NCBI GenBank assembly: GCA_033002965.1
Contig: JAURVB010012952.1
Location: forward strand, 1-64,000
Direction of reading: 5' to 3'
DNA from: Piper betle
Taxonomy: Eukaryota > Streptophyta > Magnoliopsida > Piperales > Piperaceae
Length of the DNA: 64,000 nt
A program made the position numbers and the translations under genes. Shown here one piece after another: positions 24,864-36,617 of this stretch. Under the pieces are notes generated by a model. That model was not told the origin of the DNA. It saw only the letters and a program-made list of their open reading frames with translations, and searched no databases. Positions within the stretch are counted from its first letter, which is position 1, and the number at the start of each line of letters is the position of its first letter.

Positions 24864-26849
24864 ATCGTGATGTTTTGCGCCTATAAATAAGTTAGCCACA
24901 GCATTTGATTTGTGCTGATACCTGATTCTCTTTACAATGGTTAGATCGGTTGGTGATCTTTTTAATTGCTTCTTCTTTTCATCAATCAATGTGCGGTTTT
25001 GACAGTATATTTCCAGATGGAGGGGATCATTACTACTCTCTCCACGGTCATAAATACTTTCTCTTACCATTCATATTTTTCATTGCGAAGATTGTGTATT
25101 TTATGGAATTTGTTGCGATGTTAGTTTTTTTCTTGAATTTTTTACGCCTAATATTGCAATTCCTTGTTGTTGCTGAGCATATCAGATTTGGGGCGAGGAC
25201 TCTATCGTTAGGCAATAAATTTCTACCTTTAGCTCTGATTATCCAGAGTGTTTTTCTTAGGATTTTTCGGTGACAAGGTGGATAGTTGTTTCTCTTAGGA
25301 TATCATTTTAGTTTTTGGTTTGTTTTGATCTATGTTTTACTTAGCAAATGAGCAAATGGGAGAGAGTTGTTGGAAAATGGGTGATGAAGAAAATCAGACG
25401 GATTCCCACTGATTTGTTTATGTGATTACTCTTACCAGCTACTTCTGACAAACATAGAGCAACAACTCTCATCGGAAAGAAATGTTTTTCTTCTATCTGT
25501 ACATTTTTAAAAATTTTCTCTCTTGATTTTCGTTGGTTTTAAATATGAAAGCCGATGATGTGAGAAAAGATATTTGCTACTCTTGATGGGTTATAAGTCC
25601 TATTTGATGATCATTATCCACCAAGATCTCTGAGGCTATAGTACTTGTTTTTATGTTTGATGTTAAGGTTCTTCTGGTTGAGAGATTCTGCAAATGCTCT
25701 TTGCTTTCTATTGCTTAACCATGTTAATGTTGATAGTTATTCAGGAAATTAGAACTCCACGGAGTGCAAGTTGTAATATGTACCCTGGGAGTTTATAATG
25801 TCAATGAACAAACTCTGCGCGATAAATGAAAGGAAAAAAGACAATTAATCACCAAGGGGGATGAAGGCCATGCACAACCAAGTTTATATTTTTCCCAAAT
25901 ATGTTAAAAGCAGAAATGAAGACTAAACAATATTATCGTACTCTTAGCTTCTCATAATTTACTTAGTACGGAAAATTAATGAAACAAGTTAGCTTAATCT
26001 TGAAATTGAGAGGAATAAATATACGAATTTATTACATATGTTTGAAGAAGCTAAGCATCAATTATTTGTCAAGAGGAGACCAACCAAGGCTCCCACATAA
26101 TTTTATTGATTTATTAATTATTTAATGGATTCAATATTTGTTTGAACGTTAGTTAAAAGATTATTTCTTTTAGAGATTGACTGATTATTAAAAAATTAAT
26201 TCTGCAACTTTGAATTTTAATTTTGTTGTTCGTTAGAAAAGTTTTTGTTAATTAGAAATTTTATTGTTATTTTTAGAGATACATGGAAAGCCTCCAATTA
26301 AGCTTTTCTTCTTTGAAAGAAAGGGAATGTAGATGTTATTGTTTTTTAAATTTTACATGGTCAAAACTAAAATTTTGTAGCCCTTGATATATATCTTCTT
26401 TCATTAAATCATTTTTTGATTGATTATTTCCTATTGTTGGTTAGATAGAATTTAAGAAGAAAAAAGTCAAAAAGTATGGTATCGTAAATCTCTGATAAGC
26501 TAGTTAATTTGATATCTTAGAAAATGCATTTACATAAAAATTTTGCCTTGTATAAATAAATGTACACACACAGGTGGCAATTTGGATGTAAGCTTTAATG
26601 CGTATAAACGGGGTGTGCGAGTATTACCCTTTAGTGTAAGACATTTAAACTAGAAATAATAGTCCATATAAACGTCAAAAATTGTACATGTATATCGACC
26701 CTACAACGTTAAAACCCGGGTTGCATAAATTGTCGAGGCCGATTTCACTCTGATAAGAGGAAAACCAATTCAAAAGACCCATTGAATTGGTTTTTATTCA
26801 AATCAATTGTGAATCGGTCGATTCGAGCCGATTTTGATTGATTTGGAAT
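24864..26849. other. intergenic, nothing recognised
   Basis: AT-rich. The frame at 24950-25273 is hydrophobic and follows the orphan exon, as expected of intron-like sequence. No coding or repeat signature was recognised. Confidence 0.4.
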
Positions 26850-27280
26850 CGGCTCAAATCGACTGATTTCGGGCGTAGGGGTTGGGGAGTTGCAGGGTGG
26901 GGCAGCGGCGGAGGGGAGGGACAGGGCGGGGCTGGCAGGGGAGGCGGGCGCAAGGCGAGGTGCAGTGGGCGAGGGCGGTCTGGGGAAGGTGGGTGCGCGG
27001 GCGCAGGGCAGGGCGGGTCTGGGAGGAGGGGGCACGGCGGCGGCGGGGAAGGAGGGCGGATGCGGGAGAGAAAGGGCGAGGGAACGAAATAACACCTAGT
27101 GGCATTCTCGTAATTAAAATTTGACTCTTCTCGTGTCTGACTCGAGTTAAAAATAATAATTAATTTTAAATAATTCAAAAAAATCTAAAAAATATTTAAA
27201 AATATTATAAAATATAATACGCACAGTAATATCAAAATGACATTAATATTTAATTTTTATATATTTATGTTATGAGTTGT
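26850..27280 (+). repeat. fragment of the 2.8 kb LTR-like family (copy 3)
   Basis: A GC-rich block (26870-27080) is followed by 'ctcgtaattaaaatttgac' and 'gactcgagttaaaaataat', then an A-rich tail with 'ataatatcaaaatgacat'. The same order follows the GC block in the elements at 19989-22827 (plus) and 1323-4060 (minus). Frames of 69-126 codons on both strands here are products of base composition. Confidence 0.5.
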
Positions 27281-29304
27281 CAAATTATTATATATGACTG
27301 ATTTGGATATATTCAAACCGATTCAACTGAATCGATTTCTGTCCAATTTAGACCAATTTCGATTCCGAATCTAACTCCCTCGAAAATTAATTCCTATTAC
27401 GATTTATGTAACCATGATTAAAACTCTAACTTTGTAGGGCGATGGTTGCAATTGAAATTTTATCCAAAGCTTTGTGTTTGTTGTATATTTTCATACCGTT
27501 TCTTCTTTAGCTGATTAGCAAGGTTTGTTAATAACAGGTTTAGTGTAGTACTCTCTTGTGGTTGTTTACTATTAGTTTGTGGCGGTTTACTGTTGGTTTA
27601 TGGTGATACTATAATCTTTGCCCTTTGCAGGCTTGTTGCGTGACTTTGAGTTGTAAATGGAAATATGTTTGTCTCGTTCTAATACATATTAATGGAGAAT
27701 TAAAAGTTCAAATAAGCACGCTTGATTCTTGAAGAGTCGTATTAATGCAATTCCATGCCTCATAGAGTTCTAATCGATGTAGTTTTGATGCAGAAGTCAA
27801 TGTTTTGTGCCTCTTATATGAAAAAGGTGTTTTTGCCCTCTTTCAGATACATGTTTATTGTTGAACACATATTAACTACGAATGTCTTTGTAAAATTGTC
27901 GATAAATGCGAACTATGCCTTCTCTCTTAAAAAAAAGAAAAGAACCAGCAATCTAATTCTAAATTATTACTGCTTTATAATTTTGTAATTTTCTGTTAAA
28001 TGGTTGATTGGTTGTGATGATTTATACGACGGTCATTTTGCAGGTGAAATATGGATGGTATATAGGGCACTGTTGGGATGGTTTATCAGATATGGCTTTA
28101 AACGTCTTCCCATCTGTGTAATTTGATTCTTGGTTTTCCATCTTTTTCGAATGTCATTAAAAAATGGCAGTGGGGAGAAACACCATTAAAGCCTGTATTT
28201 TCTTCCACAAGTCATAATTGTAGAGAAAATAACAAATTTTGGATTATATTTTGAGGTAAATATATATTCGTCTCTCTTTTGCCGAAAAAGTAACTAATGT
28301 AGAAAAATTATCGTTAGTGTTAGTTAGAATTTAGAATTTTCCAACTGTCTATTTTCCCACCAAAATAATTCTGGTATTTTTTAGTGTTTTATATGTTTTC
28401 TTCTTGTGGGGAAAACCTAATTGTATTTGATTCATTGTAGTTTATATTTTACTCGCTCTACTTTCTCTTTGAAGGCAAATGCACGGCCTTAATTATAGCT
28501 TTTAAATTAATAAATTATCTCAAAAAATAACATCAAAATAATCTAATAACAAAAGAATTTATAACAAATAATACTATGTCATTCTAAGATCTTTTTAACC
28601 AATCAAAATACAATCAAACTATAATAAAATATTTTTAAAATAACATCAAATATTTTGATTAAAAAATTTTCACAAATAATATTCTCTTATGACAAGATGT
28701 TTTCAACTAACCATATTACAATCAAACCCATAATAAATATTCTTAAAATATAATTAGTTATAACCTAGATAAATAAGTAAGATATTTATGTTACCATTTA
28801 TATTTATATAATTATCATATATAGAGTAAACATTTATTTATATTCTTCTTCGAACGTATTTAATAATAAGAATAACTTCAATGTTGACCTGAACCAAAAA
28901 TATCACATTGTGCCAAGCACTTGCCATTATTATACTTAAAAAAAATTAAATAATAATAATAATAATAATAAAACTGAATTTTGCTATTTATGCTCAAACC
29001 TCTATACACAAGCCGGCTATTTATTCAAATGTGAATATAATAACAATCAAGCATAAATTAGTGTGATTTCACAAATTAGCTTGAATAATTACTATTAGCA
29101 ACAGGCGAGCGATACTTTGTGTTAATTACAGTTAGTGTCAGCCCTTGGATTATTACGATGGTTAATATAATTCTATCTAAATTATGAAAACGACCAATGT
29201 GATATACAAAATGGACGGCTAGATTTACAAATTGCTGATATCATGATATTAATGAAACTTTACGACAAATAAAATGTAGCAGCAATAAGGAGCGAATTTT
29301 CATA
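27281..29304. other. intergenic, nothing recognised
   Basis: AT-rich sequence upstream of the RBM42-like gene. Contains an AAT trinucleotide run near 28950-28970. The open frame at 27755-27988 lacks any domain. Confidence 0.45.
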
Positions 29305-29346
29305 ATGGGCCCAAGGATTAGGCCCATTACGCCTTTTGGGCTTTTA
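29305..29346 (+). promoter_or_regulatory. site II (TGGGCC/T) cluster before RBM42-like gene
   Basis: Three GGGC-type site II motifs lie within 42 bases: TGGGCCCA, AGGCCCATTA and TTGGGCTTTT, 75-115 bases upstream of the start codon. Site II elements are bound by TCP factors and are frequent in housekeeping gene promoters, which fits a general RNA-binding protein. Confidence 0.6.
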
Positions 29347-29421
29347 ATTCCTAATAATCGAAGTGAAGTGCGAAGGCCTTTTTTTGCAGCCGTTGGGATT
29401 CGAGCGCAGGGAGAGAGAGCG

Positions 29422-32400
29422 ATGCAGCAGTACCCCAAGCCCTTCGCCGCCCCCTCGCCGGCCCCGGCGCCGACGCCGCCGGCGAGATTTCCGGTACCGA
29501 CGCCGGGCGCGCCGCCGCCGGCATACCCTCCCGTCTACTCCGCTCCCGCCCCGGTGTACGCTTTGCCTCAGTACCAGCAGGTGTTTGTCGTTCCTTTTCT
29601 CATTTTCTGTTCTCGTTCGTCCTAGGGCTTGATTGCTGTACGATTAGGGGAGTTGTGCGTGGATAGTGGTTGGTTCTTTGTGTTTGAATTGGGGAAAGAT
29701 AGAGTTGTTGGATGATGGAGTTGTTGTCGATGAAGAGAAGGTTGACTTGCGTTTTTGTTTGCGATTGGAGGTTGGTTTTGGATTTTGCATGTTGGATTTG
29801 TTGAGGTGAACAATTGGTCGAAAAGGAGGATGCTTGCGACTCTTGCTCTCGATCAGGGGATATTTTGGATCTTTTAATGCTTTATTTTTTTAGATTGAGT
29901 TGTGGGAATATAGAGCTGAATTTTTCGTGGGGAGATGATTTTGGATTTTTATTTTTTTAGGTTGATGTGTGGGGATATAGAATTGAATTTGTTGTGGGGA
30001 GGAGTGAGCTAAAGTTGAAAAGGAAGTTGCTTTCGACTTTGTCACTGTGTCATCGGGGACTAATTCCAATTTTGATTGTTGAATTCAGGGAATATACTGT
30101 GATTTGTATGATGGGTTTGTCGCTGTGGTTAGTTACGTGATAAGTACTTGCTAACGACTTTTATGTTGGGTGTAGGGGACAATTTTCAATTTTGATTGGT
30201 CTTTTGCTTTTTATTTGTGGGAATATAGAGTTGTAGTTCTGTATTGGATTGATCAATTGAAAGAAGAACTCCCTTGCTATTTTTGCGATGAGGAGACAAT
30301 TTTGGATATTTAAATTGGCTTTTAGTTTGCGTAATTTTTGGAAGTATTTGTGCATGATGGATTGGTTGCTCCAATTAGTTAGTTGGAAAAAGTACTTGCA
30401 TAGGACATCTTTTGTTTGCCTTTAGGCAATGATTTTCTTTTCTGATTACATTTTTTGTGGTTCTCTATTGAAACATAGAGTAGCTGTATGATAGATTTGA
30501 GGAATGGCGACTTCTTTTGACTTATTTTAGTCGGAGTATTTTAATATCTTGATTTTATTGGAGGGTATATTTTGCTTAGATGTAGAGCATTTGGTGTTAA
30601 GAAAAAATGTTTAATATAACTTGTCTGCTATTAGCATCGGTGTTGTTGATGTTTGAATATGAAAACTTATGAGGGAGGATTTGAGTGATGGCAATGATGA
30701 ACTTTGGCACGAGTACTGATGTTACTGGTTTGTTTATAATAGGCCCAGCAATTGTTTCAGAAAGATGCTCAAACAATTACTCCTGAAGCTCTAGAAAGTG
30801 TAAAGGCTGCACTTGCTAGCAGTGAAATTGCGCATAAAGCTGAAACTAAGAAGAAAGCGATTCCACGCAAAGCTGCAGGTCAGACGTGGGAGGACCCAAC
30901 GCTTACAGATTGGCCCGAGAGTATGACCCTTTACCACTTCTCTTTCTTTTCTTTTCTTTTTTTCTTTTTTTTCGGATTTAATGTGCTTTTTATACTCTCA
31001 AACATATATATATTTTTGGCATATCGGTGTTTGTCTAATATTCCTTTTTTTGTACTTTTTACAAGCTATCATTCTTTTGGCTAGTGTGTATTTTACTGGA
31101 TTTGGTTATTTAGCATATATGTTTTATGAAGGCCATATTAGTTTTCTTGTCTTATTGCATGCATGCATGACATGTCATAACAACTGTCCGTGCCTGATCT
31201 TTGCTTTTCTTTCTTTCTTTCTTTTTTCCTCTTTTTTTTTCTTTTTTCTTTTTGGTTTCCTCCTGAATCTGCTTCATGAAATTTCTGCGAATTTATTTGA
31301 CAATTATTCTTTTATGCAGATGATTCCCGCTTGTTTTGTGGAGATCTAGGAAATGAAGTTAATGACGATGTACTTACAAAAGCATTCTCAAGATTTCCTT
31401 CATTCAACATGGCTAGGGTAAGTTTGATATTTTTGTTGCAGTGTTGTTTCTTTTCTATTTTATTGAAATTTAAGATACTTGCAACTATTCTACTGGGCAC
31501 AGAATATTGTTTGCGAGGTGGATCAGCAACTTTTAAATGACGTAAGTGTTGAAAAATGGATGCTGAAGTGGCGTTGATAATAATGACATTAATTAATTTA
31601 ATGACTGATATCACATTTCATGATATTTTGCAGATTCTCTTAGATTCTAGACAAAAAGGTATGAATTTGCTAAAGCGCTAAGCTCAATGTTTAAAAAGAA
31701 GGTTTTCTTTAGATGACTTATGCTGACTAATATAATAACCTCTCCATAGTTTGCCATTATTACCATTTCTTTGTCTTTGCCATAAGATGAAGCGTTAAGA
31801 GTGCATTCTTTTGTGCCCTTGTCCTATCCTGTTTATACCATGGTGTATTGACAAGCTTTTATATGGAAAGGTTTATGTACCTCTTAATTCTTGTACTTTA
31901 GTTAGTATTTTCTGTAAATTATAATTGTAGACTTGTAGTGCACCATTAGAGCTGGGAAGCAAGTATTAACGGATCTTCTAAATAAAAGACATGAGTTTGG
32001 ACGGTTGTATAAATGCACATGGGTTGGCTTGCAAGCAATGAGTTGATTTTTGTATAGAACTGTGTTACTTCTTTTCTATAAATAATGTACAGAGTTATTT
32101 TCAAGTCGATTAATATTGTTGACTTTACTTCCGTTCTTTAGGTGGTTAGAGACAAAAGGACTGGAAAAACTAAAGGCTATGGTTTCATTAGTTTTTCAAA
32201 TCCGTCTGACCTTGCAGCAGCACTGAAGGAAATGAATGGTCAGCTACGTTATTTCAGTTTGCTGGCTTCTTTTGTTAATTTCTTAATCTAAATGTTTGTG
32301 TAAATTTTTGCTTGAATTTCATATCTGCAATTATTATACGCGTTCTTTTTATGTAATTTGCAGGCAAGTACGTTGGCAATCGTCCAATAAAGCTTCGCAA

Positions 32401-32656
32401 GAGCTCCTGGCAGGAAAGGACAGATACCGAGGCATTGGAGAGACAAAAGGTGTAGCATAAATTTCGAACTTTTTTCTGGCTTAATGGTTCATTTCAATGG
32501 AAGTTAAATCTGACATGGATTATTGCATTCAAGATTTTTTTTGAAATATAGTTCAAATCTTACCTAGTTTATACTCATTCCAACCACTGTAATTTGTGTC
32601 AGCATCATTCTCAGAAGAGACCTAAGCTGCAGAAGAAGAGTATCCTTCACAAGTGA
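29422..32656 (+). CDS. RBM42: RBM42-like RNA-binding protein, single RRM
   Basis: RNA-binding protein of the RBM42 family, 223 residues, expected in the nucleus (the human protein interacts with hnRNP K). Exons: 29422-29580, 30743-30920, 31320-31417, 32142-32238, 32364-32449, 32603-32656; introns are GT-AG and phases fit. Residues 1-53 are Pro/Ala/Tyr-rich (low complexity). A linker with the family motif GQTWEDPTL follows (~100-108). The RRM (~115-195) shows RNP2 RLFCGDLGNEV and RNP1 TKGYGFISF, then FSRFPSFNMARVVRDKRTGK and NGKYVGNRPIKLRKS. The C-terminus is basic and ends in SILHK. Exon 1 is very GC-rich with CCG/GCG codons, unlike the AT-rich introns. The start is the first ATG after the GC-rich leader. 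Reading frame is intact. Confidence 0.93.
29581..30742 (+). repeat. degenerate internal repeats in RBM42-like intron 1
   Basis: Intron 1 (1.16 kb, T/G-rich) repeats a loose module of the form 'tgtgggaatatagagttg' preceded by a T-rich stretch and followed by 'gtggggag'. Examples lie near 29903, 29969, 30219 and, weaker, 30458. This is intronic and non-coding. The minus-strand frames here have no support. Confidence 0.4.
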
Positions 32657-34032
32657 TCTATCCAAGCTATCGGGTACAATAATTCTAGGCTCTGTTGTAT
32701 CCACTATCTGTTGCTTACAGTCTCGGGCCTTCACCACCATTCTAAACTACCTGTTTTAGTCTTGGGTGATTGGTTGATCATGATATTGGATGTGTTTGGG
32801 TTGTGCTAGGCAACAAGAAGAAATCTGAACATATTTGTACTCAGAAACTTTGTTTAAATATTATTAAAACTAAAACGATTCAAACGATGGCAGGGAATAT
32901 TTTTCTTCGATCATTGTATCAGATTTGTGTTTAATGTTTACTGCAGAAGTCTTTGTTGTGCTATTGAACTTTGATTGTTTCGGCGGTCAATTGCTGCTAT
33001 TTTGCATTGTTTTAGGCGTGGCTGTTCCTTTCTGGCAATTCTTGCTTTAACTTTCCGGCAACATTAAACATTAAAAGCCTGTCAAAAAAACCCTATAAAA
33101 ATTGTCAATGTTGATGGGCTAACATCAATTTTTGGCGCAAATTTTTGTTGAGGGAGAATTTAATTTTGATTTTTTATAAGTATATTAGTTTTATTCTTCA
33201 TTAATGATGGCATAGAAAAATTATTCTCAATGCGTAAATTTTCCCATGAAAGCAATTTTCTGCGGGTTTTTTCTATAATACTATTGATAAGAACATATTA
33301 GATTTTTTGGTAATATTGGGACTCTGGTTAAGGCGGCCCAATTCCTCTCATTAGTACATGCTATTACATAATAATATCTTGAAATTTAAGATACTCCTAA
33401 ATGGCTTCATCCTTAAGAAAGTCATCACACCAACATATTCTTCCGCAAGTCCGTATATATTTGTTGAAAAAGAAATTTTTAAGTCCATGTATGCATATAA
33501 GCTGAAACTCCCTCACTTCTAAATAAACACAAATCATGTAGCAATTAAAACAATCTTCACTTGAATAAAATGATGTAAATCATCCACTTATAAGGGGTGT
33601 AACCATCTCCTGCATTCGCTTACATTCTAGCATGACTTGCAATCTAGCGTGATTTGGTGCACAAATGGAGGGCGTGGGTAATATGCAAGGCATGAGACGA
33701 ACCAGCATATCAATTAAAAGAAGAGGAATGCATCTTGGTTCTCAAATTTCTCATCATTGTTGACGAAATCTCGAGAGTAAGAAATTTGATTAGACTGGAA
33801 CGACCCAAGTTGTTGATCTTCCTGGTCTCCTACGTGCTATCAAAGAAAGAAGCCAAAGCTACTCTTATATTCTAAACTTGACACCTGCCACACAAGATTC
33901 TCGGAGGCAAGTTCCTCATCCTCATATTGATCTTCTTAGAAATTTAGATTAAATTATCTGATGGTGGTTATGATTTGAACTCTACTTACTGTTGGAGACT
34001 GAGGTATAGCTGTTTTCAATTCTTCTGGCTCC

Positions 34033-34293
34033 TTGATCCATTCTAACTACGGTTTCATTTCAGAACGTCTAGATGCAGAAGCTGCAGAGCTAGAAGCAAT
34101 GAATCAGGCCTTATCATATGCTACTACAAAATGCTTGGGTAATATTCTCTCTATTTCTGACTGTTTAAATGTAGTGAACTTTCTGAAAGGTCATATGAAA
34201 AATATTTTGTGGGCAAACTATCAACTAACACAAGTATGTTGTGTTCCTATTATCAGCAGATGTTGTTTGGGTTTCTCATCTATGTCTGCATGA
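34033..34293 (+). pseudogene. LINE-type RNase H relic
   Basis: The frame contains DAEAAELEAMNQALSYA followed by SISDCLNVVNFL. This is the alpha-A helix and the SDC catalytic strand of the plant non-LTR retrotransposon RNase H domain (AEAxALxxAL ... ESDCxxVV). The frame is lost soon after. Flanking sequence does not carry a recognisable reverse transcriptase. Confidence 0.45.
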
Positions 34294-35299
34294 TATGAAA
34301 GATATTTGAGAGGTTGAGACTGAACTACAGTAAAACTTGATGTCTAGTTTATGGGATACTACTTAGGTAGCTTAGTGGTTCGAATTTAAAGATTATATTT
34401 ATATATTTTGTATTTAATTCGAATCCACACAATTTCTATTTTCCCCAAATTTAACCCGATTAATTAAAATAATATAAATAATATAAATTTTAATATAAAA
34501 ATATATTAAATATGATAAAAAAATATTTTTAAATATTTTATAAAATATTACTTATTCAATCAGATATGGGTTAAATTACCCTAAATCTATATCCGATTCG
34601 AATATTTTTAGATATATTATATATTTATAAAGTCCAAACCTGAATCTAATCTAAATTGTTTTAGATGAGATATAAACATGTTAGATTTAAATTGGATCTG
34701 CAGGTGTCAAATATCCGACCCATCCATAGTATATACTGACCTTTTGCTGCTTTCTAATAACCCTTATGGCTTGTCGAATTAGATGCAAAATCATACATGT
34801 GACAATTCTAAGAAACAAAATTCAAGCAATTAGTAGTTCTTGCTAAAATTAGTATCCACAATTTAAGAACAACTTGGGCTTTTCATTGCAAGTGAAAAAT
34901 GTTTTGAGTCTAAGTTTTGCTCATTATCACCAATAACTCTCTAAGTTAATATTTAAAATATAAAAGTTCAAGTTATTAGGTCATTTGATGTCTTTGAACT
35001 AGTCTTGGTCAACAATAGCATTTGTACAAACTCCTCATTTTCCAAAGGTAGTTTTATCAACCTAAATTAAATTTTAATTATGAAACTCACTAGAAATTTA
35101 GAAGACATTAACAGTTTTCTAATGTCTCAAGAATCACTCAAATCAAAATTCTTTACAAGAACTTACGACATTTAAAAGTTTTGGGAATCTTCAACAAGGC
35201 ATTCAACAACAAACACCACCTAGAGGATGATCAACCGATGATTGGTAAATCTATTTGCGGCCAAACGATGCGTATTTTTGTCAAAATGTCGTTAAGAAG

Positions 35300-36230
35300 G
35301 ATGATATGAAAATTTCGAAGGCATAACAACTATTAATTTTGGCTAAGGTTTCTTGGGTTACGAATAAGATCTCAAGATGCGCATTTTGAACAACTCTAGA
35401 GAGGTCACAAACTTGGAGAAATGGATTGATATATCATGTTGCTTGTGAATCTCTTAATGCTTCCACTTTTATTTAATTAGCATTAAGGTAAGTGTGCTAA
35501 AAGCTTAGTGAGGTTATTGTTTATGTACGAACTATTTGTTGTTTTGGTGTGATAGGAGTGTATGACAATATTTAGGCCTAGGTGTAGGTTGGAAAGGTGT
35601 TTGCTTGCTTCCTTTCAACAAATTAGAGGTAGTTAACTCTTTGGCTCACAGTATTAGACTTGATAAGGAGTAAGCTTCTTGACCTCGGTATTGTAAGAGG
35701 AGTTTGGTGTGATCTCGAGGGAGATAGGCTAGAGAGGGAGGGAGTTTCTTGGTTTAGGCGTAACAGAAGCCGCCGCCGAGGTGTAGAAGTTTGCTCCTTG
35801 GCTCAAGGTGTTAGCTTGATGCAGAATTGGCTCCTTGGCTACAAGGAGAGCATTATAAGAGAAATTAGTTTGTACTTTCATAATTATAAACTCCCAAGAG
35901 TGATAAGAATGGTACAAACTTCTGTGGCTATAGATGAAAGCTTTTAAAAGAAGGTTTTATTATTTAGTTGTAAGTGTAGAGGTTGTATTAAATGAGAAGC
36001 AAGTAAAAACCTACCTCTTCATAAGATATAAGAAAGATAGGAATTCCTCCTTTACCATATTACTCGCTTTACGTGTGCTTATATCACTTAACACTTGTGT
36101 GTTCGACTTGGTCGCTAGATAATATTAAATGAGAAAGTTTTAAATTAATTAAAACTCTTGCATAGTTTAATTTGTTCGCTAAAACTTATCTCTAATTGAT
36201 TTAGACTTTTCATGGTATAAAAACTTTTAA
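35300..36230 (+). repeat. possible copia (SIRE-type) LTR remnant
   Basis: T/G-rich sequence with 'ttggctcaaggtgttagc' and related repeated 'ccttggct' words and a 'gtgtgttcgacttggtcgc'-type tail resembles the leader region of large copia LTRs. No TG...CA boundary or target duplication was identified. The ORF at 35660-35947 is not supported as a gene. Confidence 0.25.
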
Positions 36231-36617
36231 AATAAAAAAAATGGAAACATTTTTTTCCTGTTGAAAAAACAATGCAGTTAGTGACAGAAGATTTTCTCCA
36301 TATCACAAGAAAACTACTTCACAAGGTTCAACTTACAAGATAATAGTACCCAAGAAGCCTAACCAACATGCCCCCAATTCTTATTTCTCAACATTTAGGA
36401 ACTGTGGGAAAAAATATGCATCAAAATCAACAAGCAAATGAAGAAGCAAAACTCGAATAATCAAATCAATGCCATCTGTGGCAGATATGTAAATACTGAC
36501 AAGGGGTAATCACTCATGAAACCCCCAAGTTACAGCTAAATCTTTCCTGCAATGATGAATCACATTGCCGAGCTTTCAGACAACGGGAATCCAGCCAAAA
36601 TTTTCACTCTGGAGATG

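Larger units (their letters stand above)
32657..36617. other. intergenic between convergent RBM42-like and PMT8-like genes
   Basis: About 4 kb separating the 3' ends of two convergent genes. It contains a LINE RNase H relic (34033-34293) and a possible copia LTR remnant (35300-36230). 34370-34730 has 'gtggttcgaattt' and AT-rich repeats typical of a small DNA element, but I could not define its ends. Confidence 0.5.

Noticed and set aside
26745..27178. Pro-rich and Gly/Arg-rich frames on both strands
   Set aside because: Compositional frames in a GC-rich repeat fragment; no domain, start context or splice structure.
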